NCBI GenBank assembly: GCA_026724425.1 | Contig: JAIUCV010000001.1 | Span: 4,722,001 to 4,786,000, forward strand | DNA length: 64,000 bases | DNA from: Erythrophleum ivorense | Taxonomy: Eukaryota > Streptophyta > Magnoliopsida > Fabales > Fabaceae | Reading direction: 5' to 3' | Shown here: positions 13,795 through 26,000 of the stretch, one piece after another | Numbering within the stretch: position 1 is the stretch's first letter | Layout: each line of letters starts with the position of its first letter | The notes under the pieces: model-generated | Database searches by the model: none | The model's input: the letters and a program-made list of their open reading frames with translations, nothing else | Told to the model about the DNA's origin: nothing | Translations under genes and position numbers: made by a program

Positions 13795-16700
13795 GAATCA
13801 TCCCTTGGAGTACAACTTTCTTGTCAAAATTTTCATTTCACTAGAAATAGTCGTATAAATTTGTCAAACCAGAGGACAACTTAGGGAAGGCAAAGTAATA
13901 TAAGAACATATGAAGCATGACATGTCTGATTTCAAAAAGAAAAAATAATAATAAAACACATGAAGACATGGCATATATATTGTCTTATGTGTCTTACTCA
14001 AATCCTAATTTTTATAAATTTTCATTCAATGATCTACTTTCAAAGAAAAACACAACCGACATCATTCTGGATTCTAAGTATCTTACACTTTATTTTCTAG
14101 AAAGGTCTACTAAATTAAAAGATGTTGAAGTATATTATTCAAATTATTGATGCACAACAAAAAGCATTAAGAAAGAGCTTTTATTATCCCATCAAGATGG
14201 AGTTTCTAGTCTCTCATTTTATCTTTTTAAAATTGTTTCCCCTTTTTTATGGATCCAATTTAAGTCCAAGTTGTGTCTGAGCCAAAAAAGATAAAAAAAT
14301 TTTATGTGACATGTTTGTATGCATGTCGGACATGTGTTGGCAGTATGTTATGGCAATGTCAATGTCCAACACCTATGATATATTGGCATACTTATACTAG
14401 ATACTTTCTGCAAACTTTTCTTGTTCATTGTGGATAATATTATCTTCTCCCTGCACTTTCTGTTCCAGAATTGCTAAGCAGCGACTTAGAGAAGCCAGAG
14501 CACAAGCCATAGACTATGTGATTTTATTACTTGCTGGAGCCTGCCTAGGATCACTTATCAAAATGAGTGATCAATCACTTGGTGCAGCAGGATACACATA
14601 CACTGTAATTGCTGTTTGTAAGTATAATGAGCATCCTGTCTACTATTTTTCTTTTTATAACATTTTGCTGACATGTTGAGTTGACTTTGTCTATGGAATT
14701 TGAGTCCTAGATTTTAATGAGTTATGATAGGTTCTTACAATCCTAGACCCAGCATGAGGAGATTTGAATTGAACTCTATGTTTGAGCCTCATGGTGGGTT
14801 CTCTAGGAAAATCCACATTGACACTGAAAAAGAAAAAGGCAAACAGCGCTCATTGTGAAATTTGTCAAAAGCGGATAATTTAATATTATCGCGGTCAAAT
14901 AAAACTTGAAAGTTTAGCTTTCCATGCCATTGTTGCCAAACCCTCCGGATAAGTACCTATACAATTTATCGTATGTGTATATATGTGTGTGTGCGTGTGT
15001 TAAATATTTTCATTGAAGATTTGCAATTTGTAATTCTTATGGGTTGGTAGTTGTGTTTAGGATGTGGTTGAGGCAATTTTTGATGTTTTAAAAGATTTAT
15101 TTAAGGATAATATTAAATTAGTCTTTGACAATTTTGAATTATGTGTAAATGGCCGGGGTGGGGCTGGGTCTTAAATTTGTTAGCCTCCTAGGTCTGAGTC
15201 CGGGGATGGGTTTAATATTTTTGCACAGGTTTGGGTTTGGGTACTGTTGTACGTTATCCATTGCTATCCCTACAAACCCATAACCAAATAATATAGTTGT
15301 ATTTTAGCGTGGCAGCAAGGATCAAACTTTTTACTGCTTGTGAATATGACTCTGATATTATGTCAAAGAACCAAATGACTTGAGGGTTCAAGTTACGAAA
15401 AGGCCCAGCAATATCTTTTATAACTCTAACATAATACCTCAGCTGATTCCATATGTATGAACTTTTGTTACTCACACTATTAAATTGTTGTTTCAGCTCT
15501 TTTATGCAAAATAGCAGCTTTGAGATCATTTTCTCTGGATAAATTACAATACTGGAGGGAGAGTTCTTCAGGCATGAGCAGCCTGGCTTATTTTCTTTCT
15601 AAGGACACAATTGACCATTTTAATACAGTGATCAAGCCTGTGGTGTACTTGTCTATGTTCTATTTCTTCACCAACCCAAGATCTACTTTTGTCGATAATT
15701 ACACTGTGCTGCTCTGCCTTGTATACTGTGTGACTGGCATTGGCTATGCATTGGCCATTGTCTTTGAATCTGGAGCTGCCCAATTGGTGAGTTTTCTCAT
15801 AATATTTAATACGCCCTGTTAGAGTTTATAATAAATCCATTATTGAGACTTCACTTGGCTTAAGCTTTTAAATGAAAATAATTTTTAACATAGTATTAGA
15901 ACTTTTATGACCAAGAGTTCAATCCTTATGACTCCGATATTTTATTTAAATTTTTTTTGAACACAAGGTATGGCGGGTCTATGTTTTGTCCACACTTCAA
16001 GCCTAATGAGCTTTTGTCTGAGAGGACATATTAGAGATTATAATATTGCTTTTAGATTAAAATGGTTCTTGATACAATCCTTCACACGATAGTTCTTTGG
16101 CCTTGAAGTATGGATAAAGCACAAGCCTACCATTACCTTGGATTGAAACTTAATTTTGGCTAAGGGGGGTCATCAAGGAACCACTTTGTTATAAAAGCTT
16201 TGATACCTTGTCAATGACTATTTGACCTAAAACGATTAATTTACTAAGGCCCATGCTTTTATTAATATCTCTAACAAAATAGAAAAAAGGAAAAATGAAA
16301 ATTATTAATCAGTCCTGAATTTTTCTACATTGTTTTGTTTCCATCACATTCTCTTTTCTATATATTTCCCTCTAACAACTCTTATTTGCAGTGGTCGGTA
16401 CTGCTTCCAGTAGTTTTGACTCTGGTCGCCACACAACCGGAGGATAGTGAATTTATAAAGCGTATAGCTGACTTGTGCTACACCAAATGGGCTTTGCAAG
16501 CATTTGTAATTGCTAATGCTGAAAGGTATGCATAATTTACCGTTCAAGTAAGGTACAAGCTGCACCTTAGTCAACTTGCAATATGCTCATAGATGTAATT
16601 TACATAGGAGTTAGCTCAGTTGATAAGAAGGGCTCACGTCGAGTCAGCCGAGCTAGGCTGATCCCAAAAATAGAAAGGGCAACCAAGTCAAGCTTGGCCT

Positions 16701-17755
16701 AGTAATATATAATAACAAAAAAAGGATTTAAATGAAAAGAAAATTTTTTAAGGACTATTGTCTAATTTTAGTAAAAGAATTTTAAACAAATTTTGCAAAT
16801 TATAAATAATTAAAAGAGTCAAAGCCCTCCCAAGTATAATTATCATATTTGTGTAAAAAAAGACGAAATGAAAAATGTGTATTTTTGGAATTAAAAAAAA
16901 TTAAATAAGATAATAAATGTGTGTTTTTGAAAAAAATCACCTTTGTTTTGAAAAGTCACTCAAAATTAAAAAAGAAAAAAGAATTGCCTCAAATAAATCA
17001 CAAGATTTTGGGTTATAACATTTTGAAGATTCATTTTTTACATTTGTATTCTTTTCTTCTTTTTTTTTTTTCTTCTGGATCCATATTTTTATATTTCTAC
17101 TGCTTAAATCTCGTACAAACCTATCAAAACAAATGATTCGTATGTTTAAAATGATTAAGTAATTATAAAAATATAAACATTCAAAACTTTTAAGTCTTTC
17201 AAAATTTTTTAAAAAAAAGGGTGAAGCCTGGTCAGCCTAGCCTGAGCAGCCCATATATGACCGGGCCAGGCCCAGTATATGTTCACCCCATTGTCAGCCG
17301 TTTATTATGACATTGATAGGAAACTGAGTAAAGCTATCTGTCATCCACTCTTCAATTACGACTTGAATCCTTTTGTCTCAGTCTATCAAACAATGCAGAA
17401 TAGCAGTTCTATGCACAACCTAATTGAATTAACAACAATTGCATAAAGCATAAACTGCTAGCTACCTATATTTTAGAACAACTTACACAGCTAGTTTTAT
17501 TTATGTACCTTCAGAACTATCGCAGATAAATGGAGCTAAAAGCTGATATTTTAACTGTTTGTAAACTGATCTTGACTATAATTACATTTGCACTGCAGGT
17601 ATGATAGTGTGTGGCTCATAACTCGTTGTGGTGCTCTTAAGAAAAACGACTACAATCTTAGTGATTGGAGTTTGTGTATATTAATTCTTATGCTCTTTGG
17701 AGTAGTTAGTCGTGCAATAGCATTCATCTGTATGGTAACCTTTCGAAGGAAGTAA
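7566..17755 (+). CDS. ABCG24: ABCG24-type half-size ABC transporter, tandem copy A (intact)
   Basis: Fourteen exons: 7566-7810, 8209-8285, 8958-9230, 9553-9616, 9706-9852, 10186-10220, 10341-10414, 10526-11421, 12156-12452, 13218-13700, 14469-14617, 15497-15786, 16392-16525, 17599-17755. They total 3,321 nt and give one open frame of 1,106 aa, close to the usual length of this subgroup. All introns are GT-AG. The order is signal peptide (residues 1-36), Cys-rich extracellular domain to about 290 with NCNLTSW and CQACCEGFFC, a membrane segment around 300-320, and a basic linker. The nucleotide-binding domain has Walker A GPSGAGKTT (about 536), signature ISGGQ (643), Walker B LLILDEPTSGLD with D667/E668, and H-loop H700. 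A C-terminal ABC2 membrane domain follows. The protein is a half transporter that would work as a dimer in a plasma or internal membrane; members of this subgroup have been tied to lipid or cuticle precursor export, but the substrate here is unknown. The start is the only ATG that places a hydrophobic signal directly downstream. Confidence 0.95.
11775..11923. repeat. Small hairpin element (MITE-like) in intron 8 of ABCG24 copy A
   Basis: The ends are inverted repeats: TGTTGTCAATGG at 11775-11786 and the complement of CCGTTGACAACA at 11912-11923, matching at 11 of 12 bases. The interior is GC-richer than the surrounding intron and has further complementary ATGGCnGCC-type stretches. This fits a non-autonomous DNA element, possibly hAT-like; the family is inferred. 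No such block was noticed in the matching intron of copy B. Confidence 0.5.
12677..13013. repeat. MITE in intron 9 of ABCG24 copy A
   Basis: Terminal inverted repeats of 20 bp match at 19 positions: TTAAATTACTCTGTTGGTCC at 12677-12696 and its complement at 12994-13013. The interior carries the GGTCC-type phrases common in plant MITEs. Length is about 337 bp. The flanks are too AT-rich to decide the target duplication. I saw no counterpart in intron 9 of copy B, so it probably inserted after the tandem duplication. Confidence 0.6.
13744..13794. repeat. (TA)n-(TAGA)n microsatellite in intron 10 of ABCG24 copy A
   Basis: A run of TA followed by about nine TAGA units is visible directly. It lies just after exon 10 of copy A (which ends at 13700) and would be a length-variable marker. 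Confidence 0.9.
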
Positions 17756-18719
17756 AGTTAAATGATTTAGATATCATTCAACCGTATCTATTTGTATATA
17801 TGTAGGGAATTGTTTTTCCTACACATAATTGCGATATTTTTTGCTGTCTATATGTTTTTTTATAAATTTTTGTCTACATGTATATTATTCCTAGAAAATT
17901 TTGAGGGTACGAACGTTATATTACATCGTTGTTAAATTTATATGTTTAAATTGTGTTTAATCAGTTTTATGAAATAGTGTATTAGAAGTCTATTAATTTG
18001 GGTTTGATATTTTTAGAAATATTTTAAGATTAAAATTAAATATATTAAGTTGATATAAAAACAATATACCATTAAAATCATCTAAAAAAATTTAGCCCAA
18101 ATAAGGTCAGAAAATATCTTTAGCCATTAAGGAGAGGTTAAAATGTATATAATTGTTCTGAATTTTATGTCATGTGTTGATAATTTTTTACTTTTAAAAT
18201 TTGACATTCAACTTTTTAAATTTAAAATTATGTGGAGCAAAACAGCAATCCTCTGGTATGTTCTTCATTATCAAAATATTTTCCTTGCTGGCATTCAAGA
18301 AAAATAAAGAGTCATCAAGCAAGAGACAATGAGTGAGAGTCGGACACCTCCTAACCTAAAATGTCAGCTAAAGAGTAAACTACCCCTTTGACCTGAAATC
18401 ATAAAGATGAGTACATTTCTGTGCCTAGAATGGGAAGCTATTATTTAAAGAAGAAAAAAAAAATTGAAAGGACTTTTTATCATAGAATAATTATATTATT
18501 AAAAATGTTATCATGCAGTAGTCACTCATCTAAAAATAATTTTTAACAGAGTAATTACTTAAATAGTTATAAATTTTACTATCTCACAAATTCTTTTTTT
18601 TTTTATTTACTCTTTTTAAAAAAAAATGGATTTATAGTATTTAAAGTTTAATTTGGATCTTCTCTTACTTACTGCAATATTCGGTTGAAGAGAAACAAAA
18701 AAGGTGATACAAATAAGGG

Positions 18720-18758
<39 letters not shown>

Positions 18759-20071
18759 TTATTCTCTTTCTATCCACTTCTTTTTTCTTTGTATATTTCT
18801 TTCTAATAAAATGACATCTTATTTACACTGAATAAGAGAAGATCCAGACTTTTTAATGTTTTACTATATGATCCAAAGACATCAGGTAAGACGTAAGAGG
18901 AAATATTATCCTCCCTTGTGAATCTGCGTTTGATATTGGAGCAAAATTCCAGAGTCATTTTTTTTTTCTTAAAGATTTCAACTTTTAAAGAAATTGAATA
19001 CTTTGATTATTAGACCTATTTTAGTATTTTTACTTAATTTTTTGAGTAAATTATGATTTAATTTTGAAATATCACTTTTATTTTAATTTAATTCTTACAA
19101 AATAAACCTTTTTCAATTTTAAGTCACTAAAAAATTATTCTCCTCTTAATTTTTTCATCCAAAGATAAAATATTTTAATTTAATCTCTTAAACATTTTCA
19201 CCTAATCAAAATGATTTATTCATGAGGTAAAAATTAGAGCCCATATAATTGTTTACTGATAATATAAACTTGCTTAAGTGTCTTCAACCTTCAAAATGAT
19301 GCATCTTTTGTATTAAAAAGAGCTCACAAATACCTTGCTAAGGGATCATTTCGATAGCAAAAAAAATATTTGGAGGATTAAATTAAAAAATTTATTTTTT
19401 AAAAAAATTAAGAAAGAATAATATTTTAGATTCTAATTTGAGAGAATTTATTTTTAGAAAACGAAATTGATTTGAAAGTAATTTTTTTGGACTAATTTAT
19501 TAACTTATTCTAATTCTTTTAATCAATCAACTGCAGGTCAGACTTTTCATAAAAATATTTAATTATAAATACATCATATTAACATAAAAAAAAAGTGAAC
19601 CCTTAAAATTAGAATTCGCATCCTACTAAAGCCTCCAAACAAGGGGTCGCAGTTTTTATTTATTTATTTATTTATTTTAAAATTTTAGTCCTCTTGTAGT
19701 GTTACATCAGAGGATTTATTTTCTGAAAATTATTGGGAGAAGAGGTTTAATTTGAGACAAAATTCTAAAACATCCATAATTATAATTAAATTATAAAAGA
19801 AAAAAAGGTTTTACTTCATGCAAAGTCGTAGACTGAACATGCGAGGAAGGTGGCAAGACACCGTTGTCTCATGGTGCATGGCGAGATTAGTGCTTACTCG
19901 TTCGAACGTGTAGGCCTCCCCTTGGTGGGTCACACCACTACTTCTTCACTCCTCCAGCTCTGCGTGCTTCTCCATATCTCATTTCCTTCACACAAAAAAA
20001 CTCCACTTCCATACTGAAGCTTAATATTAGCCCCATTTCTGATTCATTCATTCTGTGTTCTATTCTCCATC
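17756..20071. other. Intergenic region between the two ABCG24 copies
   Basis: About 2.3 kb of AT-rich DNA with no supported gene. It holds the 3' end of copy A, a pure (TA)n run at 18722-18754, and T-rich and A-rich stretches. From about 19800 the composition becomes less AT-rich up to the ATG of copy B, which is probably its former promoter and 5' UTR. It lies between two head-to-tail copies and so should contain the duplication junction, which I could not locate by eye. Confidence 0.6.
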
Positions 20072-23000
20072 ATGTTTGAGTCTAAGGCGAGCTCGAAGAA
20101 ATTGTTGGCAATATTCATTTGGTTAGGCATTGTGGTGTTGAGCTTGTTCAATGTAATAAAGTGCCAAGACGTGGATGACTACGACCAAATCGACAATCCA
20201 GCTGTTCTTCCCCTCATTACGCAGCTTGTGTACACTCGAATTTCCAATCTCACCTCGGTTCTCACTCAGGAAATCGGCAGCCACTCCAGTTTCTGCGTCA
20301 AAGATCCGTGAGTGTCATTCGTTTTTTGCTCACTACCTATTTGTTAATTTGGTCCCTGTGGTTATGTTATGTGAGTGCACAGCTATTATATATCTTTGGA
20401 AAAAACTTAAATGTACTTCTTTCTATAAGCTTTTTCCAATTAAATTATGGGACCTTCTTACGGATCATTCATAAATTAATTTGTCATACAAGATTCAGTA
20501 TGTATTTTTTATTATTGACCCTCACTCATTTATAAGTATGATTTATAATGATGCAGTAAACTCTCCCTATATTATTAAAAAAAACCTTGAATTATGACAT
20601 GGAAAAGCTAATTGCTGATAGCTTACAACTAAAAACCTGTGCTAATTGGAATGAAATATTTGTTTTAGTCTTTCTTCTCGTCCCCAACCCCCCTCCCCCC
20701 CAAAAAAAAAGACCTCTCTCTCTCTTAGCGCATGCTTGGAATGAATTAATTCACAAAAGCTTAAAAACTGTAAAGTTCAGGGTGCATAACCAATTGCTAA
20801 GGGAAGAAGGAATTTATGTTGAAACGAATCCTTTGGTACGCTAACCTTCATTTGAAATCTTAGACTTCAATTGTTATTTTGAAACTTCTAATCTTATTTG
20901 GATTGTTAATTCTAAAGGATAATTCAACATAAGGGAATGCAATGAGTTATAATAATGTAAATGCTATTTTTTTTAATGAAATATTTATGCATTTATTCTA
21001 TGGTCCCTGATTGAGCTTAGACTTTACTAATTCATATTTAAAGCCGCTGTCGATCCCTGGAATAATCATAGAAATATTTATATGACATGGCTTCTGTTCT
21101 TTTTTTTTTTTTTTTTGGGTAATCAATCGCTTCTTTTCAATTTTAGGTAAAATATCAAAAAAAAAAAAAGAAGAAGAAGAAAATAATAAGAAAGCAACTT
21201 AATTTCACTATGTGATATATTAAAGGATTAGATTTTCTGTAAGACCAGCTTTGTAGTTCAGTTATGTGCATATACTAATTGAAAACAAAAATTCCTTTTT
21301 GTTAAGGCAATTTCATCTTATAATTCTGTATATATGGAGTTAAGCGTGAAGCCCAATTTTCTTATTTTAGGGAAGCTGACTGGAACCAAGCATTTAACTT
21401 TTCATCTGATTTGGACTTCATGACTTCTTGCATTCGGAAAACTAAAGGTATGATTCATGAACACTGACCGTAGGAGGACAATAATAATATTGCTCCGCTT
21501 TATTTCTGAGAAAATAAAGAAAAAGAAAGGACACTTTTTTTTTTAATCTTTGTTCCTTTCATTTTCCTCTGTCCTTTTCCCAGCAGCCAATTAGAAATGC
21601 TATTGTTTTGTTAGAAAATGTGAATTTTGTATGTGCTTATGTTCATAACTAGGTTATTAGAGAAGTTTCAGAATGTCACTGCATGCTAGGATGGAAGTTA
21701 TGGGACATATTGGGATCGTGAGTGTAAGAGATAAATTTTACTATTTACTTTGATGTAAAGTATTGATATTGGTATTTAAAAAAAAAAAAAAACAAAACAA
21801 AATGTTTTTCTAGAATATATGATTTTGTGATCATCTTTCATTCCAGCTAGCAATTGGTATTATCCTACACACACTAATATTGTCCACTTTATCTTCCATT
21901 CCGTTCAATAAAATTAAGAATTAGTATCAAGGAATAGTTGTTTCTTGCTAAATTTGGATGGAGAGAATTGAGTAACATTTATGTTCTGAATTTCTGTTCT
22001 CTACTAGGAAATCTATTTCGCTTTTAATCTGATGGTTTAACAGGAGATATCACAAAACGGTTGTGTACAGCAGCAGAGATGAGGTTTTATTTTAGTAGTC
22101 TCTTTGAGAGTTCAACAAGTGCCAATTACCTAAAGCCTAACAAGAACTGCAATTTAACCTCATGGGTCTCCGGTTGCGAGCCAGGATGGGCCTGTAGTGT
22201 TGGCCCAAAACAGCAGGTTGACCTTCAAAATTCAAAGGAGATACCTGCAGGAACTACAAATTGTCAAGCATGTTGTGAGGGCTTCTTCTGTCCTTATGGC
22301 CTTAACATGCATGATACGTAAGTCTATGGGAATTTTTAGAACTCTATCTTCGTTACTGATGACTGGAAATAGCTTCGCCATGACAATAGACAAAGTTCTA
22401 ATTGGACTTTTCAGCATCCTCAAGCTGTGTAATCTTTTTTAACAGTAACAACCCACAAAGAATTTCTGAATAGATTTTAGAGGTGTATAAATGTGCTGGG
22501 AGATTCATATGCTTTGAAACTCCGTATTACTTTATATTGGTCAACGGGATGAAAATTGTCAATCATTTGCAGTTTCTGCTGAGATATTTGGAGTAAGTTT
22601 TGTTAGAATAGTACTCGTTTATCTCCCTGCTTTATGTAGTTAAACCAAAAGTCCTACACCGATTAAATCGCATGCTAAACAACATTATTATAAATAGATG
22701 TGACACAAGCCCATTATAAGTCTGAAATCGGAACTTTGATGGACAATGGCATAATACACAAGAGCAACAAGAACTAGACATCCATGCTAGAAGCTGCCTC
22801 TAATGCTTCTCTCTTTTCTGTGGCATATGCAATACTATTCTGGAAGCTTGTCCACTAGGTTCCTACTGCCCCCTTGCAAGACTTAATGAAACAACTGGTG
22901 TATGTGAGCCGTGAGTTCTAATTCTGGCCCCAAGTTTTGTTTTCCTCTAGAGTTATTGATTATACACTTTTTGATATTAATCAATAGATTTATTACTGCA

Positions 23001-26000
23001 GATATCTTTACCAATTGCCTCCAAGTCAGCCGAACCATACATGTGGAGGAGCAAATATTTGGGCCGATTTCAGTAGCAGTATTGAGATAATTTGTTCAGC
23101 TGGATCATACTGTCCAACAACCACCAAAAGAGTCCCTTGCAGTAGTGGGTACTATTTTGTCTCAGAACCTGGTTCTTGCTTATAACCTGCTAAGACAGGA
23201 TTCTGGAAGAAGTAACTAGGGGTCTTGATAGATATTGGATGAAGTGGCTCTATATAGTTGCACTCGGCTGCCTGAGACTTATTTATGTCAACAATTAATT
23301 CCCACTATATGTTGATTTCTCAAAATATTATACATGCCACAACTATTACATGCATATCATGATTAATAAAATGATTTATGCTGCCTGTGTCCATGGTTCT
23401 GATTTTTTTTTTTCCAATCTCTTGAAATTTCAGGCATTATTGCAGGATGGGTTCTACATCTGAGAAAAGTAAGATTCCATAAGAATTGTGAATTATTGGC
23501 GTAACAATTTTATATTTAGATCTCAGATTAGCAAGTCAATTTCCCCACCATATATATGCGGAGTGTATATTACCATTCACCGATTATCTTTTAGGATGCT
23601 TCAAGTTGAGTTCGTGTAATTCAAACACAGCAACCCAAAATATGCATGCATATGGAATTATGCTCATTGTAAGTTGATAGTTCTGAATCAGAATAACTGA
23701 ACTTTCGTTTAGACCCTGTGTTTTCATCGGCAATTGATTATTTAAAGGAGAAATACTAAACTTTAGTGTCTAAGGTGCGATACTAAATATACGCTTGGAA
23801 AAGTTTCGAATTCTTTGTGGTTCCTGTTTTTCACTCTTTTTATATCCTAAATTGTAATCTGGTCAATTTCAAAGATGAGCTTAAAACCATGCACAAAACC
23901 ATGTTACGTACAGATATATAGACAGACACACACGCAGAGGCCATGTTGGTTAAAGTTGACACTCTAACTGCTTATGCAGGCTGCTTTGAGTACTTTGCTA
24001 CTCATTATTTACAACTTTTCTGACCAAGTTCTCACTACTAGGGAAAGGAGAGTGGCTGAATCCAGAGAAGCAGCAGCTAGAAGTGCAAGGAAGACTGCAA
24101 ATGCACGCCAAAGATGGAAATCCGCAAAAGATGCTGCTAAGAAGCGTGCAAGTGGGCTGCAAGCTCAATTATCACGTACATTTTCTCGTAATAAGAAGGA
24201 AGTATCACATTCAGGAAAACTTCAAATTTTGGATCAGGAGACTTCGGAAACGGACGTTGAATTGTTGCCACCACATTCTATTACATCAAGTTCATCTGCA
24301 GTGCCAAAGGAAAAGGGAAGAGAACCCAGTGACCTGATGCAGATGATTCATGAGATAGAAAATGACCCTGACATTGATGGCAACTTCAATGTAGAAAGTA
24401 AAGAAAGAAGTGTTACGCCGAATATGCCCAAGGGGAAACAACTGCATACTCGGACCCAGATTTTTGAGTATGCATATGCTCAACTTGAAAAGGAGAAGGC
24501 TCAGCAACAAGAAAACAAGAACCTTGCCTTCTCAGGAGTAATTAGAATGGCTACCAACAGTGAACATAGAAAAAGGCCGTTAATTGAGATTTCTTTCAAA
24601 GATCTGACTCTCACTTTGAAAGCACAAAGCAAACATATATTGAGATGTGTTACAGGTGAAATTAAACCTGGCCACATTACTGCTGTCATGGGTCCTTCAG
24701 GTGCAGGCAAGACAACATTTCTCTCAGCTCTAGCCGGGAAAGCATTTGGATGCACAGCCACTGGTTCAATTCTTATAAATGGAAAGAATGAATCAATCCA
24801 CTCCTACAAGAAAATTATTGGCTTTGTGCCACAAGATGATATAGTTCATGGAAACCTAACAGTGGAAGAGAACCTCTGGTTCAGTGCACAGTGCAGGTAT
24901 GGCACATTGTTAGACGATCTAACTGTAATACCTTTTACTTTGAATTCATTGTCATCATGCAAATTTACGCAGTTATATTTGGCCTGGACTTTCTTTCAAT
25001 TGTAGTTTATTCTTTTATTCTTTATTAATCCTGGATCAAATTGTTAGCTCCAATAATCAGCTTTCCCACATCTATGCCTTGCTTGTCCTGATCTTTTGTG
25101 ATACAATGTCTGCATAAATTATTATTTGTATTAGACTGTGTATGATTGTATGTCCTTTTAACAAAATCTAGTTACTGTTAAAGGCTGTCTGCTGACTTGT
25201 CAAAACCGGATAAAGTTCTGGTTGTTGAAAGGGTTATTGAATTCTTGGGGCTTCAGTCGGTGCGAAATTCCTTGGTTGGGACTTTGGAAAAGTGAGGAAT
25301 CTCTGGAGGTCAAAGGAAACGCGTAAATGTTGGGTTGGAGATGGTCATGGAACCTTCAATTTTGATCTTGGATGAACCCACGTCTGGTTTGGACAGTGCA
25401 TCGTCTCAGCTCCTTCTTAGAGCACTTAGACGTGAAGCTCTCGAGGGCTTAAACATTTGCATGGTCGTGCACCAACCCAGGTAACTTTTAATTCCATGCT
25501 TGCATCATTAGTAAAATTGCTTGCTTTTCTTTGCCATTAATCATTATATTAATTATTAGTTGGTTTGCACATGTTTATAAAAACTGTCTTGATATACCAC
25601 TATGGCTTATAAGAATAATTCTCGAGACCTTACATGAAAAGGAAATTACTCAAGCGTAGTTCTTAGGTGTTTGCTATTACGTTCCTTCTTCAATAGAATT
25701 ATAATATGAGAAACTTTTTTAGAAGAGTCAGTAATTCAATTAAGAGTCGTAAAAACTGTCCCTTTATTATATTTTATCGGAACTTCATTTGAGTCTTATC
25801 CATATGAAATTTAGATCATATACTACTGTTCATTACAACCTTAGAAATTCTTTTTTTTTTTTTTTCTTTTTTTGGGTCTCCAAGTTTTTGTTTTCTTGGT
25901 CCTCTTGTGCCATGACATTCGGTGCTGGGTTTTGTTTGATGCCATAAACCAATGTGCATCATATTCAGGTTCCCATAACTCCTTAGATGCTCCTTGTTGG

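Noticed and set aside
16611..16627. A-box-like TTAGCTCAGTTGATAAG suggesting a tRNA or SINE head
   Set aside because: No B box, cloverleaf or A-rich tail of a SINE could be found downstream; it is in intron 13 of ABCG24 copy A.
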